Assembly: GCF_000002425.4 (NCBI RefSeq)
Contig: NC_037271.1
Coordinates: forward strand, 4,825,582 to 4,889,581
Direction of reading: 5' to 3'
DNA length: 64,000 nt
Source: Physcomitrium patens
Taxonomy: Eukaryota > Streptophyta > Bryopsida > Funariales > Funariaceae
In this document: positions 35,501-48,527 of the stretch, piece after piece
How the letters are laid out: every line of letters begins with the position of its first letter
How positions within the stretch are numbered: position 1 is the first letter of the stretch
The notes under the pieces: generated by a model
Told to the model about the DNA's origin: nothing
The model's input: only the letters and a program-made list of their open reading frames with translations
Databases searched by the model: none
Position numbers and translations under genes: made by a program

Positions 35501-38500
35501 GAAAGCTCCTAATAATCCGGATCCAAATACGTACAAATAGCCGAAGGCTGTAATCGAATTGAGTAGATGAGCAACTCCACTTGGTCAGAGTTATGAATCT
35601 ATAAATCGAACATCTTCCGATTACAAAATACGTGTGCCCACCTCAACTGAAAGACATTATGCTTGGTGTACAACAATGGAAGAGAACAATAATGAAATAA
35701 AATTAATCGTATTAAAACATCCACGATAAAAGGATCTGAACCAGATCACATCCTTGACACGTTCGCATAACAACACATGCCCAACATGGTAAACATGAGA
35801 GAATAAGGTCGATTGATGAGCTTACCTGTGGCCGTTCTAACATTCCGAAAGATATTGGACGCTATGAAGCCAAGCGAAATAATCATATTGATGTAGAGAA
35901 AGTAGAACAGAATTTGTAAGCTGTACGAATTCATTCTGAAGAATTTTAGCCCTACAAACCATAGAGACTTGGATTAATTTCCAGCAAGAAAAGATGCATT
36001 TGCGGCGCATTCGCAAGGACTAATGTATGCTAGTGGAAAATAATTGGGCATTGCATTGAGAAGATAAATGAGGCGATCAGAAGGAGAACAATGGCTTACC
36101 AATAATGGAGCCGAACACGATGAAGCAGATCATGTAAATACAGAATAGGACCAGATAATAGAAGTATGTGATAACCCAGTAAGCGCTATCGCCAAGTCCA
36201 TGCATTTTCATCATCATGCGAAGATGATATTGCTTCTCGTACACAAGCGCGGTCAGAACCACCTGATGCACCAAGTTTACAAGGATTTATTATCGACCCA
36301 GACAACAAGGTCCAGTTCGGAGTACAAACTCGTCTATCAAGCAGAGATGCGGAATATGTCATCTGATTCAGAGATCCGATTCCCGAGAAAGGCATGCTTC
36401 AAAACAGAAATGAGGTCTTGAAGTAATAGCATGAATGGGAAACTTTGGTGGAAGCAGAAAACTGGTGATGCAATATATACTTACGGGAAACAGGAAACCC
36501 AAGATCCACATATAAAACAGAGGCCCGATGATTGATGAGAAGTCAAGGCGCAGCTGCGTGCCCACTTTTGGCATTTCTTTCACGAACAGTAATGGTAGTT
36601 CAACTGTTGGGCCCAACTTGAAACGCAAGAAGGCTTGTGCAGCCTAAAATTCCACAGCAGACAGAATAAGCCCAGCATTAGCGCACATGCCGTACAACTA
36701 TGTATACACGTTCTATGTATCGCAAAGAAAAAGTAGAGAAGCAAAGCCTTTAACACAGAACTTGATAGTAAAATGCTTATACTTCAGAAATCAGAATCAC
36801 AAGCCTGCACGGCAACGAAAACTCGACAGGAATCACTATATTGAAAAATTGGGAGAGAAACCGTTACCATGTTCAAGGAGCGAGTCACACGCATGAGAGA
36901 CGGCGGGCCTCGAGACGTCCTGTTGGCAAAGGTTTCGTTATACCATATATTCACATCGAACCTCGCTGGGGTGGTGCGCCGGAAGTCGTAAGCTGCAACC
37001 ACCACAGACACAACCCAAATACTCCCCTAAGCCTCAAGTACAGTAGAACGGTAGATGCTCATCAATTGCTGTCAGTTTCAACTGGTAATGGTCATACTCT
37101 ACAGGGTTGATTTGCAAATTGCAAAAATATGACGACCAGGAGCTCCGAACATTCAACTAGACGAGATCAAAATAAATAGATGTTGCACCGCAAGGTTGCA
37201 TTACCGGCTGGGACTTCGTTGACTTCTTTTCGTTCATTGCCCCCTCGGTAGCCTGCAAATAGCATGGAGTTCACCGAGGAAGCATTTTCGCGCCACAATG
37301 GCCTGGTTTCCAAGCATGCAAAATCTGCATCCACAATTTTCTTTCAGTGCGATGTTCTGAAGAATATGCTGAACATTTATAGCCGTTACTGACGCAGAAA
37401 GTCTCCTGAACTTCGCATGTACCCAAAGCGCTCTTAGGAAAATCGAATGACGGTAATTGATGATAACCTTTGCTGAGCTGAAATCCTCCGCCAACATTGA
37501 CGGTGAAATTGAAGTTGTCCTTCGAGTTCGTACAATTGGGTCGAAGAATGTAGATAGGCCTCGGAGAGGTAAATGCCGACTCGAACAAAAGAGAGCCGAT
37601 TGGAATGGTATCTGTACCCTGTTGACAATTCACGCCACGGCCACCATCGATGTTCGTGATCACATAAAGTACAACCACTACCTTCTTGAACCTCTCGACA
37701 AATCTTACACTAACAAAGATACCTCAAGATTTACGGTGCATAAAATCAAGTCTTACAGAACGCTCACCTCACTTAATTACGAGCATGAGAAGAAAAGGAC
37801 CTAAAACATGACAACTGTTCTTATTCATGACAGATCATAAAATTCCCACATCCTAAATCCACACAGGATTACGGGAGATACGGCGAGTCCGCAAGAGTTC
37901 GAAGTTGAAATCGTACCGGTACAACACTGGAAAGAGAGTACGTCTGTGGATTGAGGAGGTCTAATGAACCAGTACCCAAAAGGTACCCCGCCAAGGCTGC
38001 AACATCCAAAAACATAGATGACACATCATAAGCACTTATGATCGACCACTTCCCCGCCCGAATTAAAGAACAGGGAAAACCTAGATTACCTCGAACTAGA
38101 TAACAGCCCAATTCATTATGAACCAAACGAACAGAAACAAGCACTTACCATCGGCAGCGGTTTTGTTAGTCCCGGTGTAAGGAATTGTAGTAGCACAAGT
38201 ATCGGCTGAACGACAAGAAGCATCCTGAGCCAAATCAGGATATTCTGTACTTCTAGTTGCACGGTACTGCGGACTTGGAACCTGCAAAATGGATGGCCAC
38301 GGGTATGGTCTATCGATTCCACAAAACGGAGCTTCATCCGCATTAGAGAATTGTAGCCCACACTGCTTCGTTGTGCCGACCCCGTTCGAATTGGGCACGT
38401 CTTTGCAGCCGCACTTGAAGCGGTCGCCAATGAAGGAGTTGATGAGAAATTGCATCACTACAAGAAGAACGCACAGCACGATTGGGAAGGCCACCAGGCA

Positions 38501-39051
38501 GCAGTTTGTTTTCCAATTCCGTTTCTGCAAATTCACGGGTTGAATCAGAAAACTGCTTGCTTCACCGACAACATCCAGCAATACATCCCTTACTCGCATC
38601 AGGAGTCTACTCCCATCGCTTTCAGGCTCTTAATTTGAACTAGGTGAATCGAGACAATACTTTTCAAAGAACGGTTCACTTGACTAATTAAATAACTTTG
38701 AAATGCGTGGGTGTGTGTCTAATCAAAGCCCTCTCCACCAAAGACCATTCTAGATTCTAAGAGTGCGAGTTTGAACTCCGTCAATCGCAAATCGGTTTCC
38801 TCTCAGAAACCACTACCAGCAGTACCGTGATTTAACTCTAAGGTTGAATCTAGATCGCGACAACAATTTTCCTTCAGGGTATTATTACAAACACAAGTGA
38901 ACCACCGCGGAAAAATCACCTGATACGTAAGATTCTTGCGGAACAGGGCATTTGCTTGAGCGGCATTGGAAGTGCGCCGCAGAGGCTCCTGGACTGGTCG
39001 ACCCATCTCTGGGTCCCCAGTACCGCCACGGCTCTCAGCTGGAGGATTCAT
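32572..39051 (-). CDS. Half-size ABC transporter, subfamily A
   Basis: Twenty exons (plus coordinates): 38920-39051, 38149-38524, 37917-37996, 37423-37618, 37275-37388, 37205-37252, 36868-36992, 36485-36643, 36100-36262, 35826-35951, 35464-35547, 35163-35257, 34693-35040, 34309-34509, 34057-34166, 33835-33919, 33521-33649, 33215-33320, 33002-33090, 32572-32871. All introns are GT-AG and the phases fit, giving 1,021 residues. Domains: QANALFRKNLTYQ at the start, first membrane helix about 51-72, a long Cys-rich extracytoplasmic loop to about 375, further helices about 390-600, then one nucleotide-binding domain. Its motifs are Walker A GPNGAGKTS (about 736), CPQHD, signature YSGGM, Walker B VVYMDEPSTGLDP and switch THSMEEAE. 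One membrane half plus one ATPase is the plant ABCA2-12 (ATH) layout; these probably move lipids as dimers, but the substrate here is unknown. No break seen. Confidence 0.95.
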
Positions 39052-39560
39052 TCCCTGCCTTCAAAACAACCGAATCCTCCTCCAAAAAACTTTCACCGAA
39101 GGGATCGGCTACAGACAACGAAAACGTCGGACTGGACTAAGAACTCGATGCGGAGACAGGCGACCTCTCACGGTCCGAGCCAGTACAGAGCTCCGAGTTG
39201 AACCTCTGCTACGAACCAACTGACACATTCTCCGAACTGCGCAAGTGCGAAGCTGAGTCGCTGCACGCCTGCCCATGAAACACGACAACTTGCGCGACCG
39301 CTGTTTCGGCATGGTGCATCCCAGACGCGTCGACTTATCATCTTGCCCCATTCCGGGATGAGCGTTGCGGCACTTGCATCTCGGAGGCAGTGGGCCCCAG
39401 TGTGTCGAATCTCTCGCTTTGCTTCCCCTGCTCCCCTCGGGTACCACCATCACTCCTCCTCGCTGCCAGCTTCACAGCCACCGCGAGACAGCGATGGCGC
39501 CGCAACAAGCTCGGCCTCCACAATTAGTTGCAAGGGCGAGGGAGCTGGAAATCTTCTCTC
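39052..39560 (-). promoter_or_regulatory. GC-rich 5' region of the ABCA gene
   Basis: About 500 bp of clearly GC-richer DNA directly upstream of the ABCA start codon, ending in a TA microsatellite. Open frames on both strands here match no family and look like GC-driven shadows. It most likely holds the 5' untranslated region and promoter. Confidence 0.5.
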
Positions 39561-39581
39561 TCACTCTCATGTTTTCAGTAT

Positions 39582-39627
39582 GTATATATATATATATATG
39601 TATATATAGGTATATATGCATATGTAT
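39582..39627. repeat. TA-rich microsatellite
   Basis: Runs of TA with a few G interruptions, at the border between the GC-rich ABCA 5' region and AT-rich spacer. Confidence 0.9.
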
Positions 39628-39629
39628 AA

Positions 39630-42600
39630 TGAGGTTTTTACCACTTATTGTGCATCTGTTTTCTTACATGGTTGTGCTTTTTGCTAGTTTCATGTAAAGG
39701 TGGTCTTACGAACTTGAGTGCAAGTGTTTTTTTTTATTTGTTTTATTCTAGAACTGTACTCTTGGTAGTATATAGTTTTTGTTGTGCAGTCCTTTCAACT
39801 GATATAGGTTTGTTGTGGTAGTCATTGAAGTCTGATGTCATTATTTTGTCTTGCTGAATGTTTGACTATAGCAGTATATGCTAAATCTTTTGCGGGATAT
39901 CGATTCCGAGATTTTGTAGGGTAATTAGAGTGGTTGATAGTTTGAAAGTAATTCAAAATACAGGTATAATTGTGAAAGGATGGTGGTTTGAGTTTGTCTG
40001 TTTACCAAGTATTGATTTTTATAGCATGATTATTATGATTTGTTGTTGACATTTTTGATAATGAATTTCTTTTCTTTTCTTTTCTGGACAATACAAGATG
40101 GGTATGGTATGTTAAAGCAAAGCCAAAAATAAATGGCCAAACTAAATCAAAATATTTCAGTAATATATTATTTCAGTGAAATGTTTATATAGATATATAT
40201 AAATATATATATAAATATATATATAATTTGAAACCACTCAGATGTATTTCATTTTTACTTAAACCTCATTTAATTTTTCCTTTTTTAAAAGAAAACAATA
40301 ATTACTAAGATCCAATTTGTAAATGGTTATGTTTCTAATGTTGAATTCAAATGTCACCATTCTGGAAAGGAATCTTAGATATTGATAGTAGTTACGACTA
40401 CAGAAGAATTTTAAAACAACATTTACAATAATCTTACAAGTGTAGGTAGATACGGTCATTACTATGGATATTTTGGTATCTAACTGCTGAATATCTAAAT
40501 AGAAAACAAAACAAAACAAAATAAAGTTTTCAATATCAATCTAAATTAAGTCCATAGGATGTATTTTTTTTTGTAATTTTAGGATTTACTTACACATCCT
40601 GTTAAGATTAGATAAAATTTTAATAATCACATGTTGACTTTAATGTTAGATAAGTCTTAAAATGTAACAATTAATAAGAATTTTTGTACCCGTGCTATTA
40701 AACAAGAGTTATATCCACAAATTAAAATAATACTAATTTGGAGTATACGATGCATGCGAAGGTTATATGCTCCTTTTGTCCATGCATTTGTAGGACTGTA
40801 TAGTTAGCTCTGCACAGACAATCGACAGTTAAATTCACATCTTCAGCTGTCTACCTCCAATTTTTGCAGCGTTCAATCAATCAAGTCCATTGTCAATTTC
40901 AAAGACCCTCTTGCTCAGTGTAATGACGTCCTCTGACATGTCTCCATTTTGCTCTACTAATCAGGCTTTTTGTGAACGTCAATTCTATTTTTAATCGTGT
41001 TGCCTGGCTAACTAAAGTCATATTGATTCAAAGCAATTAGCATAATTTCTCGTTGTAGTTGTTTCAGGAACAACGTCGCAGGCTTTTAGATCTTGCAGGG
41101 ACGTCGTAGTTGCTGGCTAAAGGTTTCCAGTTTGTACACTCACCAATGGCGTCTTCGATTTGCACATGTTGCTTCTGCTGTGTCCCTCAAATTGTTTCCT
41201 TGAGCGAGTCTTTCGTTGTCGACTACAGTTCTTCCCATGGACCAGCATTTGATGCTTCATTACAAATTCAAAAGGGAGGAAACCTTTAGGTCTTGGGCTT
41301 GGGCTTCTACTAGGCCCACGGGTACTTGTCATTACAGGTTCTCGCATTTGGTTAGTTGTTGCATTTGACTTTTCTGTTTTTGTCAGACTGGGAGTTTTTC
41401 GAGAGCTTTTCATGTCAAATGCAGTTCAAGTGGGCTGCTACAATCATCATGAGAGTATTGGCATTTCTTGATTCAGTATACAATATATGCTTTCACAAGC
41501 TCCCAGAAGCATAAAAACTACGTTGTTCGTCGTTTGTAACCTTTAAAAGTTTGCGTGAGTGACACTTTTGTTCTTCGTTTCATGTCAGATGATACAATGT
41601 GACCTGCAATTGTTGAAGGTTGCGCAATTTTGGACAGCTAGTAATCTCCATGGAAATGGTTCTACAGTTCTTGAGAAATTCGAGAGTGAATGATGTCTTC
41701 CCTCCCGCTCCATGTAGGGAGAAATTTCATGGTTATGACGAGGTTGGTGACTTTGCATCCGTCTTCACTTATCTGCGTCCTCCGAATAGCGTGATAGGGT
41801 TTCCATTCAAGCTTTTTTCAACCGCGCTGCTGTAGCATAACCCAGAGAGTAATGTACAATGATCCGACGAAGTAAAACCTCTTCCCTGCTCTCATACCTT
41901 GCAGGTCAACCTGCCGTTCTCTTCACCACGATTTCAAGTTGTTTGGTTGGGGGGTTTTTCGACCTCTCATTCATGTAGTATGGTTTCCTCTTCCTTTGCA
42001 TATCGCCACTTCAGCCAGAATAAGCGACGGCTCTTGTCTTTTTGAGGAATTCGTTGCAGGTTGGATGTTATGCGGTGGCCGGAGGTAATTGGCTTCGTAA
42101 TTAATTCTTTCAGTATCATGGGCTCCTTAAAAGTTAGCATCACGGGACCTCTGATTGAATTCTTTAGGGGTGGTGCGTTCGTTGAAGGTTTCAATGCAGG
42201 GGTTGATAGCCTAATTTGTTGATCCTGTTCATGTCACGGTTAGATCCACTTCTTTTTCTCGCACTCGTAATGGATACGGTAGATATGCAAAGTACTCCGT
42301 CTCCTGCTTCGTCTTAGATGTACAGTCTAAAGCTGTACATGAAGTCATTACACTTGCGCACCGAATTCCCGTATTGAAAAAGTTTAATTGACAATTTTAC
42401 GGTTTTCGTGCACAAGTGTTTATTTTGAATGAACTGCTTCGAAGTTCAGAGATTGATTGCGGATGGACTCTTTTCGTGTGCTGGGTTTTTTTTATATGGT
42501 AGGAGAAATCACTTGCCTGATTCTTCCTCAAGCATTCTGCAGTGAACACCCATTTTCAGAATGTTGGGCAGTTTCCTTCGCAATCTTTACTGCCCCAAAG

Positions 42601-43709
42601 TTGCGATTTGACTGTTAGGACTTTTGTGTAGGGTTCTTACGGGGCTACTTCCTTTTCCAATCTTTTGCTTGCTTCCAGTGGCCAGTATTTCTCCACAACT
42701 GCCTTGATTGTAGAGTTCAATATCCTAATCTCAGGCTTAGGAAACTTGTGGAGCGTGGGAAAATACCTATGGTAAACTATGAAAGTATTGCATGTAACAT
42801 TTAGTTGTCGTCATGTTGTTCTCATTAGATAGCCTTCAGTCTTGACGATTTCGTGTTCGTTTTACTAGATGTAAGGCAGCTTTCTGATAATAACGGTTAC
42901 ACTCGACGAAAACAAGAAATCTGCAAGGACCAGGTCGCGAGGAATAGCAGATGACTGAACGTTTTTCTCCTTCAATTGAGTTTTGGATCGGGGTTCTCCA
43001 GGTAGTTTTCGCCAGTCAAGATGCAGCTTATTACGTGGAGAAGAACGTCTTTGATATTCCATATAGCACGGTAATCTACTTCATGTTGCTTCAGCAGATT
43101 CTTTTCTTTCCTGAACTCTCTCTCTCTAACTTGATGTTCTTGATCTAACCTGATGTTCTTGTTCCAATATCAAATCATGTGACTACCTAATCAGGAATCG
43201 GAAAATTTGGAAGAATTATTTAGATTGAATTTCTGCTATCATCTTACAAGGTTTTGAAGTGTAGTTTAAATTCGTAAGGATGTCCGAGAATCGTTTACGG
43301 GATTTGAACTTATCGATGGCGTGTGGGTTTGGGGCTTACAGATTCGCGTCATGTGCTACTGAACTGCGAATCTTAGCGTTGTTATCTGAATGAATCTACT
43401 TGTCTTTTACTCTTGATAACCAGGTCGGGCGTCGCTTTGAGTCGAATGGTTTCTTGAAATCTGGCTTACTTGAAACATCTAGTTTTGTTAATTAGTCAGA
43501 GGATTTGAGTTAGACATAACACCTATACAAGTGACTTGGATTTGAACTCATTTCTGAGAGCCAGAGTTTTAGCAGCAGAAAGTGAGCATTTACCATTGTG
43601 ACGAATTATTACCGAAAGTATTCAGAATTTTACAATCAGGCCGAGTTCAGCATTAAGTCCATTGTATGCTTCAGTACCACGTAGATTTTTAGAGTTTTAG
43701 GCATTTATA
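39630..43709. other. Spacer and possible upstream part of the GTE-like gene
   Basis: 39,630-40,740 is low-complexity AT-rich DNA. From about 40,800 the composition resembles moss introns and untranslated regions. Short plus-strand open stretches (about 41,620-41,835 and 42,951-43,015) could be upstream exons or a 5' leader of the gene at 43,710. I could not tie any of them to a protein family. Confidence 0.4.
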
Positions 43710-46020
43710 ATGAGATGTCGGATTGGGGCCGGAGGCGAAGAAGCTGCACAATCTGCTCAGTCTGGACCAGCACAGGAAGTACAAGGTATCCTCTTTCGTA
43801 TTTTTCTTTATACAATCAGTTTGCGTTTTCCAATGAACATCATTATTGTTTCAAGTGGAACATTTTTGGAGAGTGTTGTTTGCAACAATGTCATGTCCGG
43901 TACCTTCCACCCGCAGCGTAACTTTTCTCTAATTCAAGAACTGTAATCTTTTTCCGACAATTGGTTGAGAGAAGACCTGGGGAATGAATTGGTGGAATAT
44001 CGTGCACAACTAATTATCATGGTTGAGTAGTAAAAGTTACATCGGGTCATGGTGTGGGAGAATGTGACAGGAGCAAGAACTAGGACTGGTAGACCGACTT
44101 TACCAGCTGCAGTTGGGCAGGTCAAGAGCAGCGCGACAGGAGCTACGGAGGATGAAACGGAGGTCTCAGAGGCTTCAAGATATCTCTTGAAGCAATGAGT
44201 CAGATCCTCACAGAAAAAGTTGAAGAGGTGCTCCATTTTCATGCGAGTATATTTTGTGTGCTTTTCACTTGATTTCCCTCCAACCCAATCCCTGTTGTAT
44301 GATTGAAACTGCACCCGACACTTCTGCACAAGTTCCATGTTTGGAAGCTCACTTCTTTAAAATTAGTCTCCTTTGATACGCTGCTTCAGCAGGATCTTTG
44401 CCTCCTACACACATTTTTTTTGTAAGTATATGCTGTTGACCGAAAGAGAAGATCGAGTCAAGTACCTTCCTCTGGATACCTTAGGGGATACGGTAATTTT
44501 ACATAAATGATCTCAGGAAATTATAACATTATGCCCTTATGTAATATGTTTGCCTGAGGTATGCAACGAGCTCAAATTTTTGGGGTACTTGCAGATGGAA
44601 AGAAAGCTTGCAGAGGTAACCAGAAGAGCACCGCTGAACGCAAAATCAAGGGGAAGTCGGGAATTGGTTTGAAAGATCGTGACAAAGATGGTGATACGCT
44701 CAACAAAAAGCACCAACAAATGCTAGTGTAACCAAACTGGATACAGCTCGAAGCATACGCATGGAAGAACTAAACAATCAGGTTAAAATTATCTGTTAAC
44801 AGGTGCGTTTCAGCATTTCTACCATATCGCACTCAAAGTTTCTTTCTCACTCCACTTAACGGTTTAATCTATTTGCTGGTATGAATAGAGATGAAGTGCA
44901 AACATTTCCAATTGTGACGGAGGTTCTGGAAAAGTGATAGCTCCATGAAGACTTGTAATGAGCAATTGATGTGAGGATATGTTGGTATATTTTGCAGATA
45001 TCTCAGCACAGATGGGCTTGGCCTTTTATGAAACCTGTGGATGTTAGAGGTCTAGGTTTGCATGATTACAACGATGTACGTGATATTAATTCTTACGATT
45101 CTCCGTGTTCTCACCTACGTCTCCCTGTTGAAATGGTTTGTCTCTTTCCTGAATAGTGTAATTAGCGATACCTTGGCAGTCAAGTCCTATCATTAGGCAT
45201 ATTCTTTGAACCAGAATGAAACAGTCACCAATCGCCTAACTGTCACAGAAAAATTGTCGGAACAATATTTACTTCAGGTGAGTTACGATTGCATTGAAGC
45301 TTGGGTGTATCACTGTATACGAATTTTCCATACATACATCAACGTTTCATTGCAAACATTTAACTGCGGTCAAAGCTGCATAGCTGACTATCTTATGCAT
45401 CAGCAGGGCAATGTGGCAGTGACATACCATCCTAGATAATCTGGTTTTTAGTGCTGACTCCTTTGAAGTTTTTATGTCTGGAAGATGATATCGAGTTAAA
45501 AATACTTCAATCTACTGACAGTCAAACGTGATGCAAATCTAGTACTTCGCGTCCCTTATCGCCTCACAAAACTGTCATTTCGTGATTTCTGGTTTCTTAT
45601 GTCTTGCAGTAGGTCTATGTCGATCGAGGAGAAAAGGCATTTGGGACAGAGCCTAGGGAAGTTGCCACCCGACAATCTGAGTCGCGTCATCCAAATTGTT
45701 TCTCAGAGAAACCCCTCGTTTAATATTCACTCTGACGAAATTGAAGTTGACATTGACGCCCAGGTTTTTCAAACGTTTCTCCCTCTGCATTCACCGCTCC
45801 AAGTAGTAAAAGCTTCCTCCACTAATTTATCAGGAACCTCAATGCCTAGTATGCATCTTTTAGTTGTCTAACATTAGTCTCATTTATGGTTGGGCAGGAC
45901 CCAGCAACACTCTGGAGGCTGCAGCATTACGTCCAGGCAGTTCTAAGAGGCTTCGGAGCATGGCAGGCCACGCCAAGGTACCAGCCCAGCAAGCGTAGTG
46001 GAGGGTCTGTACAGAACTAA
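43710..46020 (+). pseudogene. BET/GTE-type bromodomain-NET gene, probably decayed
   Basis: A GTE-like transcription regulator on the plus strand. Recognisable pieces: 43,710-43,785; from 44,084 a basic, Leu/Arg-rich helix (GLVDRLYQLQLGRSRAARQ), joined to it in phase; 44,998-45,075 with the start of a bromodomain (HRWAWPFMKPVDVRGLGLHDY); and a complete NET domain in two exons, about 45,613-45,763 (EEKRHLGQSLGKLPPDNLSR, DEIEVDID) and 45,898-46,020 (TLWRLQHYVQAVL), ending at a clean stop. Bromodomains bind acetyl-lysine in histones; NET domains recruit partners. The middle of the bromodomain, with the usual MDLGTV and NAM.YNP motifs, is not recoverable. Only weak echoes remain (TVTNRL, NVAVTYHP), followed directly by a stop, and the exon joins there do not keep frame. 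Either the gene has lost its bromodomain or the exons have drifted beyond my reading. Confidence 0.6.
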
Positions 46021-47984
46021 ACCTCCAGCAAGCGTGGCAAGAAGGCCACCACGCATTAACATGGACATTTGCCTCATTCCAAGCATGCCAGCGCAATCCC
46101 AGCCTTCTTTCACTGGTGATACGTTTTTGGGTCTCCTCACTTGCAACATCAGAAAATTTTCTGAGAGTGCATCGAATTCTCTGGATTTACTTCCCTCTCA
46201 GCAGCGGGGACAGCGCATGTGTATATACATGTGTGTTGCTGGAGTTAGCGGATAGGCAGATCCGACACTGGGTTCACTCCCGAAGTGAAAAACTCGACGA
46301 GTTTGTATCAACGCTGACCAATGGTATGTTCCTTCCTTTTCCATCGATGAGAATATTGGTTGCCGAACACTCCCTTTTGTCATTGTCCCAAATGTATCCA
46401 TCAAAAACCCAGACATAGTCCTTCAACTGAAATGAAGTTTTTCTTTACCGAGATTCCTGGTCATGTGTTTGTGAAATCGATTGAGTTCGATGTCCTCACT
46501 TTCTCTCTTTCTCATCTCAACCAACCAAACTAGCGACATTCCGTCAAAATCGGTTGAAAGATGGGTTTTTAATGAATGTGTGATCAGGTTAAAGGCTTGT
46601 GTATTCTCAACGTTGTTCTTCACAAAAATGGAAGGGGAGGGAAGCAGAGAGAATGACGTTGGAGATGCGGAAAATTGAGTCTCGCCAAGATAACAATTGT
46701 GAAAGAGTTGTCGAATTCAGCATTATTGATGTGGTTGTGACCAAATATTACAGTTGACACTGTTAAAAAATTTGCATAAAATTTGCATAATAATTTAATT
46801 AAAAATTGTAATTTTAACAAGATTTATTTGTACCAATCAATTCATTATTAAATCATTACATAGATATATTACTAAAGGATGTAAAAATAAATAAAAGCAT
46901 CGCTTATTCATACGTATATACACTGAACCACTGAACCACACTGAACCACTGAACCACAAAAGTGAGTAATAATTTCATAAAGTAAAATTACTCTCATTAA
47001 CCAAAAATAATTTTTAATTTTTATGAAATTTTCCATGACAAAGAAATGCAAATGACGGTATATTGAGAAGAATATTAAGATGTTCTGAAAAACTTCAATC
47101 TCTCATTAATATTATTATTATTTTAAATATAGTTTTTTGATAAATCTTAGATTTTTAGTTGCCTATCAAATTATTTTCATGTATCTTTATGAATTTCATA
47201 GTCTATATGAAAATAACTTTTAAAAAAATAAAATAATAATTACTCTTGTCAAAAGAGTTTGCTTTAAAGTAGCAATAAGTCATTGTTTTAAGGTATTAAG
47301 ATTTATTTAGTATTATTATTATTATTTTTTTTTTTTGTAAACATGTAAATTGAATTCAATATGCATACACTTATTCATTTCTTTGTTATTTTTCAAGAGT
47401 TTATTTCTTAAGCAACTCCACAATTTTTCACACATTTTTTTGTAAAGTGACATGTATAAGATCATCTATTCAAAATTAATTTCATAGCTAAATATAAATT
47501 TACATATATTAAAACTCCATAAGGACAAATGGACATATTTCTATGAATAAATTTATTTGATTCCAAATAAAATTTACATAATAATTTAATTGAAAATCTA
47601 AATTGAACCAAAAAGTAAAAAGATTCAAAAAAGTGAATCAAAAATTAAAATTTCAATGCTTTGAGATTTCAAAGTCATAGTACGATTTTCACTCTAGTCA
47701 AAAATATATCTATTGTTTTAAAGAATAAATATCTCGTTTAATTATTTGTTTTTTTAAAAAAAATAATTATGAGGTTTTATTGTATAAAGCCAACTTGCAT
47801 GATTTTTAGTTTATCATGGATATTTAAATTTTGGTGGCATACAAAAAAACAACGAGACAACCTTGTACAAAAATGTAATAATTATAATGATAAAGAAATT
47901 TATAACAAAAATTCTTGCTTTTATTATCTATATAAAAAAAAAAAACTCTTCATAAAATAAAAATACCTTGAAATCTCCACATGT
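46021..47984. other. 3' flank and AT-rich spacer
   Basis: 46,021-46,680 is probably the 3' untranslated region of the GTE-like gene; I could not fit any further exon. After about 46,700 the DNA is low-complexity and AT-rich, with no gene seen up to element 4. Confidence 0.5.
46921..46957. repeat. Short tandem repeat, ACTGAACC units
   Basis: Four copies of an 8-10 bp ACTGAACC(AC) unit in the AT-rich spacer. Confidence 0.8.
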
Positions 47985-47989
47985 AAAGG

Positions 47990-48527
47990 TGTCATGGACA
48001 TACATATGTAAACCAATAATTATCTATATGATTAGATAAAAGTAGATTAATTCCATAATATCTTCTATACAAGCTACTTTGAAACTTCATAGACGTTGCT
48101 TTGACTTTATAAGTGTCTATAATTGACTTTTTAGGTTAGAAACATGATCAATAAGTTGGCCATGTGCCACACATGTTATTAGCTTGAAGAACAAGCTAAC
48201 TTTGTGGCCCATACATAGAAAACTTGCCTTATAAGCTAAAGCATGTGTCATGCAAAGTCAACACATATTAGAGGTCCTATAGAACATCACCATATAGCTC
48301 CTAGTTAGATAGTATATATAGAAGTAAGAGTGAAGTCCTCTTCACTCTTGTCAATTCTTTTCTTCTTTCTAGTCTAAATTAAAAAGTCTTTAGTTTTTTT
48401 TGTCTTTTGGCAATAGCCATTCTAATTTCTTTTTAATATACATACTACATTATTGCTATTTTTTTATTTTTTTTTTAATACAAAATTTCCAAGTTTATAC
48501 ATTTTCTTCTAGTTCATATTTTTGACA
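47990..48527 (+). repeat. 5' LTR of element 4
   Basis: 538 bp, TGTCATGG...TTTGACA. TATA box at about 48,312-48,320; 11-bp inverted repeat at 48,325-48,335 and 48,340-48,350. The start-site sequence CACTCTTGTCAA is at 48,343-48,354. Its decayed complement lies at 48,530-48,541, two bases after the LTR. Confidence 0.9.

Noticed and set aside
39109-39609. Several open frames upstream of the ABCA start on both strands
   Set aside because: GC-rich DNA with few stops by chance; no splice partners or recognisable domains, and the ABCA start is well placed at 39,051.
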